Source of the DNA: Helicobacteraceae bacterium
Lineage (GTDB): Bacteria; Campylobacterota; Campylobacteria; Campylobacterales; SZUA-545
Assembly: GCA_031282285.1 (NCBI GenBank)
Contig: JAITEA010000068.1
Location: 1 to 17,585, forward strand
Direction of reading: 5' to 3'
DNA length: 17,585 nucleotides
Below the pieces are notes generated by a model, which worked only from the letters and a program-made list of their open reading frames with translations, was not told where the DNA came from and ran no database searches. Both the position numbers and the translations under genes were made by a program. Positions 6,524 to 15,666 of the stretch are shown here, one piece after another; the first letter of the stretch is position 1, and each line of letters begins with the position of its first letter.

Positions 6524-6637
6524 TTATCCTTGCCTTTGCTTATGTTTTGGATTGGCGCAGATAACGCGCACAACCCCTTTGCGTTTTATGACCTTGCATT
6601 TGTCGCACATCTTTTTGACGCTTGCTCTTACTTTCAT
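6524..6637 (-). CDS. rpmJ: 50S ribosomal protein L36, zinc-binding form
   Basis: A 37-codon frame between infA and rpsM reads [20 protein letters not shown] and ends NPKHKQRQG. Cys11, Cys14, Cys27 and His32 form the zinc-binding set of the C+ type of L36, a small 50S assembly protein. An AAAGGAAAAG ribosome-binding site precedes the ATG. It opens the alpha block, after a 64-nt gap that holds a candidate promoter. Zinc-independent paralogues often exist elsewhere in a genome; none is in this window. Confidence 0.97.
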   Translation of the reverse strand: MKVRASVKKMCDKCKVIKRKGVVRVICANPKHKQRQG

Positions 6638-6676
6638 ATCTTTTCCTTTAGTACTACGCCGACAATGAAGGGCGGA

Positions 6677-6690
6677 ATTGTACCATTATA
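6677..6690 (-). promoter_or_regulatory. Candidate internal promoter before rpmJ
   Basis: On the minus strand the only sizeable gap of the run (6638-6701) contains TATAAT (6685-6690), closely followed by TACAAT (6677-6682), inside an AT-rich island. The hexamer matches the sigma70 -10 consensus exactly. A -35 at 17 nt would be CGTTAT in the end of infA, which is weak; Campylobacterota promoters often lack a good -35. It would give transcription of rpmJ-rpsM-rpsK-rpsD-rpoA-rplQ and the genes beyond, separate from the S10-spc message, with a leader of about 40 nt. Confidence 0.5.
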
Positions 6691-6701
6691 AACATTAAAG
6701 T

Positions 6702-6920
6702 CTACTTATAACGGTAGGTTATCCTGCCTTTGTCTAAGCTGTAAGGGGTCAATTCCACCTTCACCCTATCCCCGGGCAGTATGCGGATGTAGTGCATACG
6801 CATCTTTCCGGCTATGTGGCATAAAATCACATGCTTATTCTCAAGCTCCACCCGAAAGGTGGCGTTTGGAAGCGCCTCGTTTACTACGCCGTCAATCTCG
6901 ATCACATCGTCTTTTGCCAA
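6702..6920 (-). CDS. infA: Translation initiation factor IF-1 (TTG start)
   Basis: IF-1 occupies the 30S A site during initiation. The 72-residue protein is a single S1-type OB fold with the conserved [20 protein letters not shown] segment and the [23 protein letters not shown] end. The start codon is TTG at 6918-6920, not ATG. AAGGA lies 7 nt before it, and starting there gives the family N-terminus [11 protein letters not shown] exactly, with no in-frame ATG that would fit. It begins 10 nt after map and is followed by the 64-nt gap before rpmJ. Confidence 0.97.
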   Translation of the reverse strand: MAKDDVIEIDGVVNEALPNATFRVELENKHVILCHIAGKMRMHYIRILPGDRVKVELTPYSLDKGRITYRYK

Positions 6921-6930
6921 TTGCGAATCC

Positions 6931-7692
6931 TTATGCCGCTGATAAAATCTCGGCTCTGCCGCCGACTATCGCCACGGCGTGCTCGTAATGACTGCCGTTA
7001 AGCCCGTCCTCGCTCGCCACCGACCATTTATCGGCAAGCGTCCTGAACTTGCCGCTCTTTTGGCAGATCATCGGCTCTATGCAGAAGACCATACCCTCTT
7101 TGATCTTGGGTCCCTGTTTGGGCTTGCCTTCCACATAGTTGAGAATCTGCGGCTCCTCGTGCGGCTTGCGCCCGATTCCGTGCCCGCAGTAGCCGCGCAG
7201 AGGAACAAAACCTCTGGAGACGATCGAGTTTTCTAGTACCTCGCTCAACTCTTTGAAGCGCATACCCTCCCTGATCGCGTCGATCGCCTCGTAAAGCGTC
7301 TCTTTGGCGCAGTCGATAAGCCTCTGATCGGTTTGGCTAATCTTTCCCACCGGCAGCGTTACCGCCGCGTCGCCGTACCAGCCGTTTAGCTCGACGCCCA
7401 TATCCAGCCCGATAATATCGCCCTCTTCAAGCGGCGTATCGTCGGGGATGCCGTGAATGATCACATCGTTTTTCGAGGCGCACACAGCCGCCGGAAAGGG
7501 CGGGGAGTACAAGCCTTTGAAAGAGGCGCGAGCGCCGTTGGCGGCGATAAAGCGATCCGCCTCTTGCGAAAGCTCTTTAGTGGTTACGCCCGCCTTTACC
7601 ATAGCGCCGATATGTTCCAGCGTCCTCGCAACCAAGCGATTTGCCGCGCGCAAGGCGGCGATCTCGTTTTTGTTGCGAAGCGCTATGCTCAT
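6931..7692 (-). CDS. map: Methionine aminopeptidase, type I
   Basis: This enzyme removes the initiator methionine from new proteins as they leave the ribosome. All expected metal and catalytic residues are present: His80 (IIHG), Asp97 (GLDMG), Asp108 (YGDAAVT), His171 (GHGIG), Glu206 (CIEPM) and Glu237 (YEHAV). At 253 residues, without an N-terminal zinc finger or insert, it is the short type Ia form. It lies 2 nt after secY and 10 nt before infA. In many bacteria adk stands between secY and map; it is absent here. Confidence 0.97.
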   Translation of the reverse strand: MSIALRNKNEIAALRAANRLVARTLEHIGAMVKAGVTTKELSQEADRFIAANGARASFKGLYSPPFPAAVCASKNDVIIHGIPDDTPLEEGDIIGLDMGVELNGWYGDAAVTLPVGKISQTDQRLIDCAKETLYEAIDAIREGMRFKELSEVLENSIVSRGFVPLRGYCGHGIGRKPHEEPQILNYVEGKPKQGPKIKEGMVFCIEPMICQKSGKFRTLADKWSVASEDGLNGSHYEHAVAIVGGRAEILSAA

Positions 7693-7694
7693 CG

Positions 7695-8963
7695 TTACAG
7701 ACCGATCGCGCTAAGCGTCTGATAGCGGTTCATATAGATCTGCGCCTCGATCTTACGCATCGTATCCAGCGCCACCTGAACCACGATCAGCACCGCCGTG
7801 CCGCCGAAATAAAACGGCACGCCCATCGATTTGACCAATACCCACGGCAGCGTGGAGATGATCGCCAGATAGATCGACCCCCACAGCGTCAGCCTGCTGG
7901 CTATCTCGCTTATATACTCCGAGCTGTGCTGCCCGGGGCGGACGCCCGGTATAAAACCGCCCTGCCGTTTGAGGTTCTCGGCGATATCTTTGGGGTTGAA
8001 CACGATCGAGGCGTAAAAATAGGCGAAAAAGATCACCAGTACAAAGGTTATGGCGTTAAACGAATAACCGTCGGGGTTTAGCAGATTATCGCGCAGATAT
8101 TTCACATACTGGTTTTCGCTCGCCTGCAGCAGCGTGGCGGGAAACATCAAAATCGCCGAGGCGAATATAGGCGGGATCACGCCGCTTAGGTTGATCTTGA
8201 TGGGGATATAGTTCATCACCCGCTTATTCTGGCTTTCGATCATCACCTTGCGCGAGTAGCTCACCGGAACGCGCCGCTCGGCAAGCTCCACATAGATAAT
8301 CGCCGCGACGGTCAGCAGCATAACCGCCACTACCGCGACCAAGACGAGAAAGTTCATCTCGCCGCTATTTACAAGGCTGATCGTGTAGCCGATGGCGTTT
8401 GGAATCCCCGCGACGATACCGCCAAAGATGATCAAACTCGTGCCGTTGCCCACGCCGCGCTGCGTGATCTGCTCCCCAATCCACAGCAAGATCATCGTTC
8501 CCGCCGTCATAGAGACCGCGCCTAGCGCGACAAAGGTCGTCGTATCCATCATAATAGCCGAGCGCCCCGATTCGCCCGTGTAGCTATTAAGCCCGATCGC
8601 CACGCCGACCGACTGAATCAGCGCGATGCCTACGGTCAGATAGCGGACGATCTGCATATATTTCTGCATCCCCTCGCGCTCTTTTTTCAGCTTGCCAAGC
8701 TGTTCTGGAAAGGTCGCCGCCAGCAGCTCCATAATGATCGCCGCCGTGATATAGGGCATAATCCCAAGGCTTATAATGCTAAGGCGTTCCGCGGCGTTGC
8801 CGCTGAACATATTGTAAAGCCCCAGCGCGCTGTTTTCAAAACTTTTGAACAGCTCTTTGACCACTTCCACATCGACGCCCGGGGTCGGCACATAGGCGAG
8901 CACGCGAAAAACAAGCAAAAACCCTAAGGTTATCAGGATTTTATTGGTTAGAGCTTTACTCAT
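7695..8963 (-). CDS. secY: Preprotein translocase subunit SecY
   Basis: SecY forms the protein-conducting channel of the inner membrane with SecE and SecG. The 422 residues contain ten hydrophobic segments. Recognisable blocks are YVPTPGV (24-30, start of the plug region), SLGIMPYITAAIIMELL (65-81), GEQITQRGVGNGTSLIIF (163-180) and the cytosolic loop VELAERRVPVSYSRK (225-239), which contacts SecA and the ribosome. A later cytosolic loop holds RPGQHSSEYI. Length is slightly below that of E. coli (443). It follows rplO by 3 nt, the usual spc position. Confidence 0.98.
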   Translation of the reverse strand: MSKALTNKILITLGFLLVFRVLAYVPTPGVDVEVVKELFKSFENSALGLYNMFSGNAAERLSIISLGIMPYITAAIIMELLAATFPEQLGKLKKEREGMQKYMQIVRYLTVGIALIQSVGVAIGLNSYTGESGRSAIMMDTTTFVALGAVSMTAGTMILLWIGEQITQRGVGNGTSLIIFGGIVAGIPNAIGYTISLVNSGEMNFLVLVAVVAVMLLTVAAIIYVELAERRVPVSYSRKVMIESQNKRVMNYIPIKINLSGVIPPIFASAILMFPATLLQASENQYVKYLRDNLLNPDGYSFNAITFVLVIFFAYFYASIVFNPKDIAENLKRQGGFIPGVRPGQHSSEYISEIASRLTLWGSIYLAIISTLPWVLVKSMGVPFYFGGTAVLIVVQVALDTMRKIEAQIYMNRYQTLSAIGL

Positions 8964-8966
8964 CGC

Positions 8967-9368
8967 TTATTTTTTGCCGCCGGAGTAGGCGATCGCTTCG
9001 TCTTTGATTCTTGGCGCCAACAATTTGGCTTCCGCGCCGATCAGCTTGACCTTTTTCGTCGATTTCGGCGCCAGACCCGCCTCGATCAAAGCGGCGATCG
9101 TGATCTCTTTAAGCTCTTTAACCGCCGGAAAACGATCGACGCTGATCGCGCGCGGTTTTTCGGCGCGAGAGGTGAAGCCGACTTTGGGCAGGCGGCGGTA
9201 CAGCGGCTGCTGCCCGCCCTCGAATCCGGCTTTGTAGCCGCTGCCCGTTCTGGCGTGCTGACCTTTGTTGCCGCGCCCCGCCGTTTTGCCGTGTCCGCTG
9301 CCCTGACCGCGCCCGATCCGTTTGATCTTGCGGTTCGAGCCGTCGGAGGGAGTAATATTTTCCAACAT
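8967..9368 (-). CDS. rplO: 50S ribosomal protein L15
   Basis: L15 is a late-assembly 50S protein. The N-terminal half is the glycine-rich basic extension typical of the family: [20 protein letters not shown] (17-36), then [18 protein letters not shown]. The C-terminal half is the globular part with the [10 protein letters not shown] segment. At 133 residues it is somewhat shorter than in E. coli (144). It follows rpsE directly by 10 nt: rpmD (L30), which sits between these two genes in E. coli, is absent. Confidence 0.97.
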   Translation of the reverse strand: MLENITPSDGSNRKIKRIGRGQGSGHGKTAGRGNKGQHARTGSGYKAGFEGGQQPLYRRLPKVGFTSRAEKPRAISVDRFPAVKELKEITIAALIEAGLAPKSTKKVKLIGAEAKLLAPRIKDEAIAYSGGKK

Positions 9369-9378
9369 ACGCGTCTCC

Positions 9379-9837
9379 TTATTTCTTTAACTGCCGCAAC
9401 GCGAGGCAGGTCGCTCTGACGACGTTCGCCGCGTTGTTGGAACGAAGCGATTTTGTCAGAATGTCTTTTATGCCCGCAAGTTCCAGCACGGGGCGAACCG
9501 CGCCGCCGGCTATCAAGCCCGAGCCTTCGGCGGCGGGTTTAAGCAGTACGACGCTGGCGTTAAACTTCGCCTGTACCTCGTGCGGGATCGTCGTGTTTTT
9601 GAGATCGACGAAGATCATATTTTTGAAGGCGTCGTCGGTCGCTTTGCGCACGGCGTCGGGAATCTCTTTGGCTTTGCCTACGCCGTAGCCTACGCGCCCC
9701 TTTTTGTCGCCCACGACGATCAGCGCGCTGAATCTGAAGCGCCGCCCGCCCTTGACCACTTTGGTTACGCGCCCGATATTGACGATCGACTCGTCGAACT
9801 CTTCGCGGTTTAACGATCTAATTTCGCTTTGATGCAT
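9379..9837 (-). CDS. rpsE: 30S ribosomal protein S5
   Basis: S5 helps maintain decoding accuracy and binds 16S rRNA helices near the mRNA entry. The N-terminal double-stranded-RNA-binding fold holds [20 protein letters not shown], and the C-terminal domain holds [20 protein letters not shown]. Two ATG codons are possible. The one at 9837 lies 7 nt after AAGG, while the one at 9843 directly abuts AAGGG, so I choose 9837, giving 152 residues. It begins within 10 nt of the rplR stop. The C-terminal part is close to other Campylobacterota S5 proteins. Confidence 0.95.
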   Translation of the reverse strand: MHQSEIRSLNREEFDESIVNIGRVTKVVKGGRRFRFSALIVVGDKKGRVGYGVGKAKEIPDAVRKATDDAFKNMIFVDLKNTTIPHEVQAKFNASVVLLKPAAEGSGLIAGGAVRPVLELAGIKDILTKSLRSNNAANVVRATCLALRQLKK

Positions 9838-9846
9838 TACCATCCC

Positions 9847-10203
9847 TTACAGTTTAATAGCGTTTTCGCGCAGCGCGTCCGCAAACGCCGCCACAACGCC
9901 GTGATAGAGATAACCGTTGCGATCAAACACAACCTCCTCAATCTGCTTTTCCTTGAGCCGCGCCGCAAACGCTTTGCCGGCGGTAACGGCGCCCTCTTTG
10001 TTGCTTCTGGCGCCGCTTGCCTTGCCGTCAAACGCCGCGAGCGTTACGCCGTTAATGTCGTCGATCGCCTGCGCGTAGATATAGCGCGAGCTTCTGAAAA
10101 CGCTCACTCTTGGTTTGGACGCGCTGCCGCTCACGCCCGCTCTGATGCGGGCTTTGCGCTTGGCGCGGGTCGCGGTTTTCTGTTTCAAAGTTTTATCGGT
10201 CAT
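9847..10203 (-). CDS. rplR: 50S ribosomal protein L18
   Basis: L18 binds 5S rRNA and joins it to the 50S central protuberance with L5. The basic N-terminus ([20 protein letters not shown]) is followed by [15 protein letters not shown], and the C-terminal signature [20 protein letters not shown] is clear. Length 118 is standard. It lies 18 nt after rplF and 3 nt before the upstream-most possible rpsE start. Confidence 0.97.
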   Translation of the reverse strand: MTDKTLKQKTATRAKRKARIRAGVSGSASKPRVSVFRSSRYIYAQAIDDINGVTLAAFDGKASGARSNKEGAVTAGKAFAARLKEKQIEEVVFDRNGYLYHGVVAAFADALRENAIKL

Positions 10204-10221
10204 TTTAATAAGCCTCTCGCG

Positions 10222-10761
10222 TTACTTCTTGGCGGTCTTGCCGGCTTTTCTAAGGATCGTTTCGTTTGCGTAACGAACGCCCTTGCCCTTGTAAGGTTCG
10301 GGTCCTCTGTAGCCGCGTATAATAGCCGCCACCTGCCCCACCTGCTGTTTGTCCGCGCCTTTGATCGATACGCTTACGCTCTTATCGACGGCGATCTCCA
10401 CCCCTTCGGGAATCTCGTAGTTGATCGGGTGCGAATAGCCAAGCAGCAGCTCCAGCGTCTTGCCTTTGACGGCGGCGCGGTAGCCCACGCCCGTGATCTC
10501 GAGATTTTTCTCGAAACCCTTCGTCAGACCCTGAACGATGTTGTTCGCCAGCGCGCGATAGGTGCCCCAAAACGCTCTGGACTGCTTGGAGTCGTCTTTG
10601 GGCTTGAAATGCAGCGCGCCGTTTTCCAGCGTCGCCTGTACATTGCCCAAAGTGTCGAGCGTCTTGGTCTGCTTCGCGCCCTTGAACTCTATGATATTGC
10701 CGCTAATTTTCGCCTCGACGCCCTTTGGCAGAGCGATCGGCGCTTTTCCTACTCTTGACAT
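10222..10761 (-). CDS. rplF: 50S ribosomal protein L6
   Basis: L6 lies near the elongation factor-binding site of the 50S subunit. The start [20 protein letters not shown] and the C-terminal signature [18 protein letters not shown] are diagnostic. Two repeated alpha-beta domains fill the 179 residues, with [20 protein letters not shown] marking the start of the second. It follows rpsH by 10 nt. Confidence 0.98.
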   Translation of the reverse strand: MSRVGKAPIALPKGVEAKISGNIIEFKGAKQTKTLDTLGNVQATLENGALHFKPKDDSKQSRAFWGTYRALANNIVQGLTKGFEKNLEITGVGYRAAVKGKTLELLLGYSHPINYEIPEGVEIAVDKSVSVSIKGADKQQVGQVAAIIRGYRGPEPYKGKGVRYANETILRKAGKTAKK

Positions 10762-10771
10762 CTTTTAATCC

Positions 10772-11164
10772 TTACCAAACGGAACATAGCGCTTCGCCGC
10801 CCGCTTTTTGCGCGTGAGCGTCGTCGTTGCTAAGTACCCCTTTTGAAGTTGAGATGATGATAGCGCCAAAGCCGTGCTTGAACTTTTTAACCTTTTTGGC
10901 GGAGGTATAAACTCTGCGCCCGGGTTTGCTGACGCGCTTGATCTCGGTGATCGCGCTTCTGCCGTCGTCGTCGTACTTCAGGAACACATCAATGTATCGT
11001 TTGACCTCCGACTCGTCGGCTTTGAACGATTCGATATAACCCTTTGCCTGCAAAACGCCCAGTATCGACTCGACCGTTTTGGAGTAGAGCAGTTTTGTCG
11101 CCTCCTGACGGCGCAGAGAGGCGTTGCGGATGCGGGTGATGGAATCGGCGATAATGTCGTTCAT
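10772..11164 (-). CDS. rpsH: 30S ribosomal protein S8
   Basis: S8 binds the central domain of 16S rRNA and in E. coli also represses the spc operon by binding its mRNA near rplE. The N-terminal part begins MNDIIADSITRIRNASLRRQ, and the C-terminal half has VSKPGRRVYTS and GFGAIIISTSKGVLSNDDAH, the conserved RNA-binding face. Length 130 is normal. It lies 9 nt after rpsN. No S8-binding structure was looked for in detail near rplX-rplE. Confidence 0.97.
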   Translation of the reverse strand: MNDIIADSITRIRNASLRRQEATKLLYSKTVESILGVLQAKGYIESFKADESEVKRYIDVFLKYDDDGRSAITEIKRVSKPGRRVYTSAKKVKKFKHGFGAIIISTSKGVLSNDDAHAQKAGGEALCSVW

Positions 11165-11173
11165 CTTCTTCCC

Positions 11174-11359
11174 TTACCAGCTTGCTTTTCTAACGCCCGG
11201 GAGCAATCCCTCGTTAGCCATTTTGCGCAGGCAGACGCGGCAGATGCCAAAATCGCGATAGACCGATTTGGGGCGACCGCAGATTTGGCAGCGAGTATAG
11301 CCGCGCACGGCAAACTTTGGCTTGCGCAACGCTTTAACAATAATTGACTTCTTTGCCAT
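11174..11359 (-). CDS. rpsN: 30S ribosomal protein S14, zinc-binding (type Z)
   Basis: S14 is a 30S head protein needed for late assembly. This is the short 61-residue type with two CXXC pairs, Cys24-Cys27 (CQIC) and Cys40-Cys43 (CRVC), forming one zinc site. The remainder ([20 protein letters not shown], then [11 protein letters not shown]) is the standard C-terminal core. The long, zinc-free E. coli form is not present here. It lies 12 nt after rplE and 9 nt before rpsH. Confidence 0.98.
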   Translation of the reverse strand: MAKKSIIVKALRKPKFAVRGYTRCQICGRPKSVYRDFGICRVCLRKMANEGLLPGVRKASW

Positions 11360-11371
11360 TTAACCTCTTTT

Positions 11372-11923
11372 CTACTTCTCGTTAGTTTTCTTGGCGAATG
11401 GGAAACCAAGCTTTTCAAGCAGCGCCAGCGCCTCTTTGTCGCTTCTGGCGGCGGTAACGATCGTAATGTTCATACCGTGAATCTTAACTATGTCGTCGTA
11501 ATTAACCTCTGGAAAGATCAACTGCTCGGTCAATCCGAAGTTATAGTTGCCCGCGCCGTCGAAACCGCTTCTTGGAAAACCTCTGAAATCCTTGATGCGC
11601 GGCGCGGCGATCGCTATGAGCTTCTCGAGGAAGTTGAACATCTTGGCGCCGCGAAGCGTTACCCGAACGCCCACGTTCATACCCTGCCTGATCTTAAAGG
11701 CGGCGACGGATTTCTTGGCTTTGGTAATCACCGCTTTCTGCCCCGCGATCAGCGAGATCGTATCGGCGATATTCTGTAGCAACTTCTGGTCTTTGCCGCC
11801 GTCGCCGCTGCCTACGCTGATTACGATCTTCTCTAGTTTGGGTAAAAGCATAGGATTGGTTGCGCCCAGCTCTTTGGAGAGTTCCGGCTTCAGGGCGGCG
11901 TATCTTGCTTTTAGTTGAAACAT
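11372..11923 (-). CDS. rplE: 50S ribosomal protein L5
   Basis: L5 binds 5S rRNA and contacts P-site tRNA in the central protuberance. Recognisable blocks include [20 protein letters not shown], the VGVRVTLRG strand, the [20 protein letters not shown] segment, and [10 protein letters not shown] near the C-terminus. Length 183 fits. It starts 2 nt after the rplX stop, so the two are probably translationally coupled. Confidence 0.98.
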   Translation of the reverse strand: MFQLKARYAALKPELSKELGATNPMLLPKLEKIVISVGSGDGGKDQKLLQNIADTISLIAGQKAVITKAKKSVAAFKIRQGMNVGVRVTLRGAKMFNFLEKLIAIAAPRIKDFRGFPRSGFDGAGNYNFGLTEQLIFPEVNYDDIVKIHGMNITIVTAARSDKEALALLEKLGFPFAKKTNEK

Positions 11924-11925
11924 AA

Positions 11926-12156
11926 TTAGCCCTCGACTTTCTTCACATTGGAGATATGAATCGGCTTTTCCTTGCCGATAAAACCTCCCTCTTTGTTCTT
12001 ATCGCTGGGCTTTACCGCTTTTTTGACGACCTTTACGCCCTCGACGATCACCTGCGAGCTTTTAGGCAAAACGCGCGAGACTTTGCCCTCTTTGCCCTTG
12101 TCGTCGCCCGCGATCACCTTGATCGTATCGCCCTTTTTAATAGAAAACTTCGGCAT
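11926..12156 (-). CDS. rplX: 50S ribosomal protein L24
   Basis: L24 is an assembly-initiator protein of the 50S subunit. A KOW motif lies near the N-terminus ([20 protein letters not shown]), and the C-terminus [11 protein letters not shown] is typical of the phylum. I place the start at the ATG at 12156, which shares its A with the rplN stop (TGATG) and has GGAGG 7 nt upstream. An in-frame GTG one codon earlier is only 4 nt from that site and would add a single residue. The protein has 76 residues. Confidence 0.96.
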   Translation of the reverse strand: MPKFSIKKGDTIKVIAGDDKGKEGKVSRVLPKSSQVIVEGVKVVKKAVKPSDKNKEGGFIGKEKPIHISNVKKVEG

Positions 12157-12524
12157 CACAAAACCTCCGGAGCCAGCGAGACGATCTTCATAAAGTTGGC
12201 GTAACGCACCTCGCGTCCAACTGGACCGAAGATGCGCGTGCCGATCGGCTCTTTTTTCGCGTCGATAATCACGGCGGCGTTGTCGTCAAAGCGGATCAGG
12301 CTGCCGTTTTCGCGGTGAACCTCTTTGCTGGTTCGCACGATCACCGCTTTAACCACCTGTCCTTTTTTGACTTTGCCGTTTGGAACGGCTTTTTTCACGC
12401 TCGCCACAATAACGTCGCCAAGTCTTGCGTAGCGGCGTTTGCTGCCGCCTAGCGCCTTGATGCACATAATCTCTTTCGCGCCGCTGTTATCGGCGACGGT
12501 AAGACGGGTAAAGCTCTGTATCAT
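12156..12524 (-). CDS. rplN: 50S ribosomal protein L14
   Basis: L14 is a 50S interface protein that forms bridges to 16S rRNA. The sequence starts [20 protein letters not shown] and carries [40 protein letters not shown] and [14 protein letters not shown], all family hallmarks. Length 122 is exact for the family. Its ATG overlaps the rpsQ stop (ATGA), so the S10 and spc blocks are directly coupled with no gap for a promoter. Confidence 0.98.
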   Translation of the reverse strand: MIQSFTRLTVADNSGAKEIMCIKALGGSKRRYARLGDVIVASVKKAVPNGKVKKGQVVKAVIVRTSKEVHRENGSLIRFDDNAAVIIDAKKEPIGTRIFGPVGREVRYANFMKIVSLAPEVL

Positions 12525-12790
12525 ACGAGCGCCTCCGGTCTGATATAGGATTTAAGCCTAAAGTTCTTGCTTTTGCTGATCGGGCTGGTTTCGACGGCTA
12601 TAACCGTGTCGCCAAGCTCGAGCTCGTTCTTTTCGTCGTGTATCTGAAACGCGCTGAAGCGTTTAACGATCTTGCGGTAGCGCGGATGCAAAACCCGTCT
12701 TTCGACTCGGATTTTGACGCTTTTATCGCCGCTTTTTGACACTACCACGCCCTGTATTTCGCGTTTGCGCGGAGCCGCTTTTTCGCTCAT
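12521..12790 (-). CDS. rpsQ: 30S ribosomal protein S17
   Basis: S17 is an OB-fold protein that binds the 5' domain of 16S rRNA early in assembly. Residues 11-33 ([20 protein letters not shown]) and [20 protein letters not shown] are typical, as is [20 protein letters not shown]. Length 89 is normal. The start overlaps the rpmC stop by 4 nt (ATGA), and the end overlaps rplN in the same way. Confidence 0.97.
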   Translation of the reverse strand: MSEKAAPRKREIQGVVVSKSGDKSVKIRVERRVLHPRYRKIVKRFSAFQIHDEKNELELGDTVIAVETSPISKSKNFRLKSYIRPEALV

Positions 12791-13047
12791 TTGCTCTCCC
12801 TTGCCTTAGCCGACAGCGCGGTTTCAATCCGCGCGATCTCTAATCGTTTGCCTTTAATTTCGCCCGTGTTGGCAAGCTGCATCGTCTTGAGTTTCAGCCG
12901 CAGCGAAAATAGCTGCGTCTTCTTCTCTTTCAAATCCTTGATCAGCTCCTCTTGGCTTTTGGCTCTGATCTCGGCGTTTAGCTTCTGCCGTTTGGTCAGC
13001 CGCGCCGTTTTCTTGGCTGGCTGCGCCGTTTTCTCAGTATTGCTCAT
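12787..13047 (-). CDS. rpmC: 50S ribosomal protein L29 with N-terminal extension
   Basis: L29 sits at the 50S tunnel exit. The family core starts near residue 23 and includes the two long helices, with [20 protein letters not shown] (39-58) and [16 protein letters not shown] near the end. Before it lies an extra stretch of about 22 lysine-, threonine- and alanine-rich residues ([20 protein letters not shown]). The protein is 86 residues against about 61-66 in relatives. The start is supported by GGAG 7 nt upstream, and no ATG, GTG or TTG occurs at the usual core start. The gene overlaps the rplP end by 14 nt and rpsQ by 4 nt. Confidence 0.93.
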   Translation of the reverse strand: MSNTEKTAQPAKKTARLTKRQKLNAEIRAKSQEELIKDLKEKKTQLFSLRLKLKTMQLANTGEIKGKRLEIARIETALSAKARESK

Positions 13048-13459
13048 GTTCCGCTCCCGCGCTTACGATTTTGGTTCTAAGCGGCAGTTTGCTCGCCGCG
13101 ATAGTAAGCGCCTCTTTGGCGAGCGCCGTTTCGACGCCCGCGATCTCGTACAAAACGCGACCGCGCTGAATGTTCATCACCCACTCCTCGACGCCGCCTT
13201 TACCTTTACCCATACGGGTTTCAAGCGGTTTTTTCGTCAGCGGCTTGTCGGGGAAGATTCTGATCCACACGCGCCCTTGCCGTTTAATATGCCTTGTCAT
13301 AGCGACCCGCGCCGCTTCAATCTGGCGGGAGTTAATCCTGCCGTTTTCAAGCGCCTTCAAGCCGAAATCGCCGTTTGAGATTTCGGCGCCGCGGTTTGCC
13401 TGCCCGCGATTGCGCCCTTTCATCATCTTGCGATATTTGGTTCGTTTGGGCATTAACAT
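13034..13459 (-). CDS. rplP: 50S ribosomal protein L16
   Basis: L16 completes the 50S subunit near the A-site tRNA elbow. [20 protein letters not shown] is the start seen in Campylobacterota, and AGGGG 10 nt upstream favours the first of the two ATG codons. [20 protein letters not shown] and [20 protein letters not shown] are family signatures, followed by [12 protein letters not shown]. Length 141 is close to relatives. It starts 5 nt after the rpsC stop, and its 3' end overlaps rpmC by 14 nt. Confidence 0.98.
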   Translation of the reverse strand: MLMPKRTKYRKMMKGRNRGQANRGAEISNGDFGLKALENGRINSRQIEAARVAMTRHIKRQGRVWIRIFPDKPLTKKPLETRMGKGKGGVEEWVMNIQRGRVLYEIAGVETALAKEALTIAASKLPLRTKIVSAGAEHEQY

Positions 13460-13464
13460 ATCGG

Positions 13465-14205
13465 TTATTCCCCTTTGTCTTTATCTTCGGTTTTTCTGCG
13501 TCTGGGCGCGCGTTTTCTCTCGCTTCGCTCCTCTTTTGGCTCCGCGATCGTTTCGGCTTCCGTCTGAACGCCTTTGGCGAGCACTTCGCCTTTGAATATC
13601 CAGACCTTTATGCCGATCACGCCGTAGGTGGTATGCGCTTCCGCAAAGCCGTAATCGACCTTGGCGCGAAGCGTGTGAAGCGGCACTCTGCCCTCCAGAT
13701 ACCACTCTCTGCGGGCGATCTCCGCGCCGCCCAAGCGACCGCTGACCTGAACGCGAATGCCTTTGGCGCCGCCTTTGAGCGCCGCTTGCATCACCTTTTT
13801 CATAGCGCGGCGGAACGCCACGCGCTTTTCAAGCTGGGCGCCGACATTTTCCGCGGCAAGCTGCGCGGAGAGTTGCGGGCGGCGCTCCTCTTTGATGTTG
13901 ATGATTACCTCTTTTTTATTGACGAGGTTGGAGACTTCGCTTTTGAGCTTGTCGATCTCCTCGCCCTTTTTGCCGATCACCACGCCCGGGCGCGCCACTA
14001 CCAGCGTAACCTTGAGCTTCTTGATCGTCCGCTCGATGATAATATCGCCCACGCCCGAATAGTAGAGCTTCTTTTTCAGGAAATTGCGGACTTTGTAATC
14101 CTCGCCCACATTGGCGGCGCGGGAGCCTTTGCCCGGAAACCAGCGCGATTTCCAGTTGGTGTTGATGCCGAGTCTAAGACCGATCGGATTAGTTTTCTGA
14201 CCCAT
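13465..14205 (-). CDS. rpsC: 30S ribosomal protein S3
   Basis: S3 lines the mRNA entry tunnel and has helicase-related contacts with mRNA. The N-terminus [20 protein letters not shown] is diagnostic, and the KH domain carries the loop [13 protein letters not shown] (76-88). The C-terminal domain contains [20 protein letters not shown] and a [20 protein letters not shown] block. After it comes a highly charged tail ([20 protein letters not shown]), making 246 residues, longer than the 233 of E. coli. Its ATG shares a base with the rplV stop. Confidence 0.98.
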   Translation of the reverse strand: MGQKTNPIGLRLGINTNWKSRWFPGKGSRAANVGEDYKVRNFLKKKLYYSGVGDIIIERTIKKLKVTLVVARPGVVIGKKGEEIDKLKSEVSNLVNKKEVIINIKEERRPQLSAQLAAENVGAQLEKRVAFRRAMKKVMQAALKGGAKGIRVQVSGRLGGAEIARREWYLEGRVPLHTLRAKVDYGFAEAHTTYGVIGIKVWIFKGEVLAKGVQTEAETIAEPKEERSERKRAPRRRKTEDKDKGE

Positions 14206-14531
14206 TATTTATCGCCCTCTTTCTCGACTTCCACCAAGATATGCGAAGTCGGCTTCCTGATCGGCGTGGCGCGTCCGCGCGCTCTGGGCGTGAAGCGCCG
14301 AAGCGCGGCGGCTTTATCCACGCGCGCGCTCGTTACGACGGCTTTCGAGGCGTCAAACCCCGAATTGGCGACCGCGCTGGCTAGAACCTTGTAGATCACT
14401 CTAGCCGCCTTGTTTGGCATAAACTGGAGGCTGGCGAGCGCCTTTTCGGCGTTCAAGCCCTGAATCTCGCTTGCGATCAGCCGCCCTTTTGTCGGAGACA
14501 AACGAACAAACTTTAATAACGCTCTGCTCAT
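14205..14531 (-). CDS. rplV: 50S ribosomal protein L22
   Basis: L22 extends a beta hairpin into the exit tunnel, where macrolides and stalling peptides act. [20 protein letters not shown] and the [20 protein letters not shown] segment identify it, and [20 protein letters not shown] is the conserved tip and C-terminal strand. The hairpin shows no insertion or deletion obvious by eye. Length 108 is standard. It starts 1 nt after the rpsS stop. Confidence 0.98.
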   Translation of the reverse strand: MSRALLKFVRLSPTKGRLIASEIQGLNAEKALASLQFMPNKAARVIYKVLASAVANSGFDASKAVVTSARVDKAAALRRFTPRARGRATPIRKPTSHILVEVEKEGDK

Positions 14532-14532
14532 C

Positions 14533-14814
14533 TTACTTTCCTATCTTTTTCTGAACGCTGCCCTTATGCCCGTGAAAGGTGCGGGTGGGCGCGAACTCGC
14601 CGAGTTTGTAGCCGATATGGTTTTCCGTAATATAGACCGCGACATGATCGCGCCCGTTATGCACCAGAAAGGTAAGCCCGACGAAATCGGGGCTGATCGT
14701 GCTGCGGCGCGACCAAGTTTTGATCGGCTTGCTCGAGTTTTCCTTCTTTGCCTTATGAACCTTCGCGAGCAGATGCGAATCTATAAACGGACCCTTTTTA
14801 GTTGATCTAGCCAT
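14533..14814 (-). CDS. rpsS: 30S ribosomal protein S19
   Basis: S19 is a 30S head protein near the P and A sites, paired with S13. The start at 14814 gives [20 protein letters not shown], the conserved family beginning; an upstream start at 14910 would overlap rplB and add 32 unrelated residues. [20 protein letters not shown] and [17 protein letters not shown] sequence (here [18 protein letters not shown]) are typical. The protein has 93 residues. It lies 2 nt after rplB. Confidence 0.97.
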   Translation of the reverse strand: MARSTKKGPFIDSHLLAKVHKAKKENSSKPIKTWSRRSTISPDFVGLTFLVHNGRDHVAVYITENHIGYKLGEFAPTRTFHGHKGSVQKKIGK

Positions 14815-14816
14815 TG

Positions 14817-15656
<840 letters not shown>

Positions 15657-15666
15657 CGTCGTCTCC

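Noticed and set aside
9829..10758. Rightward open frame of 309 codons
   Set aside because: It lies antisense to rpsE, rplR and rplF, which are all certain. Long antisense frames are expected at this GC content and codon bias.
13375..14394. Rightward open frame of 339 codons
   Set aside because: Antisense to rplP, rpsC and rplV; arginine/alanine/phenylalanine-rich with no recognisable domain.
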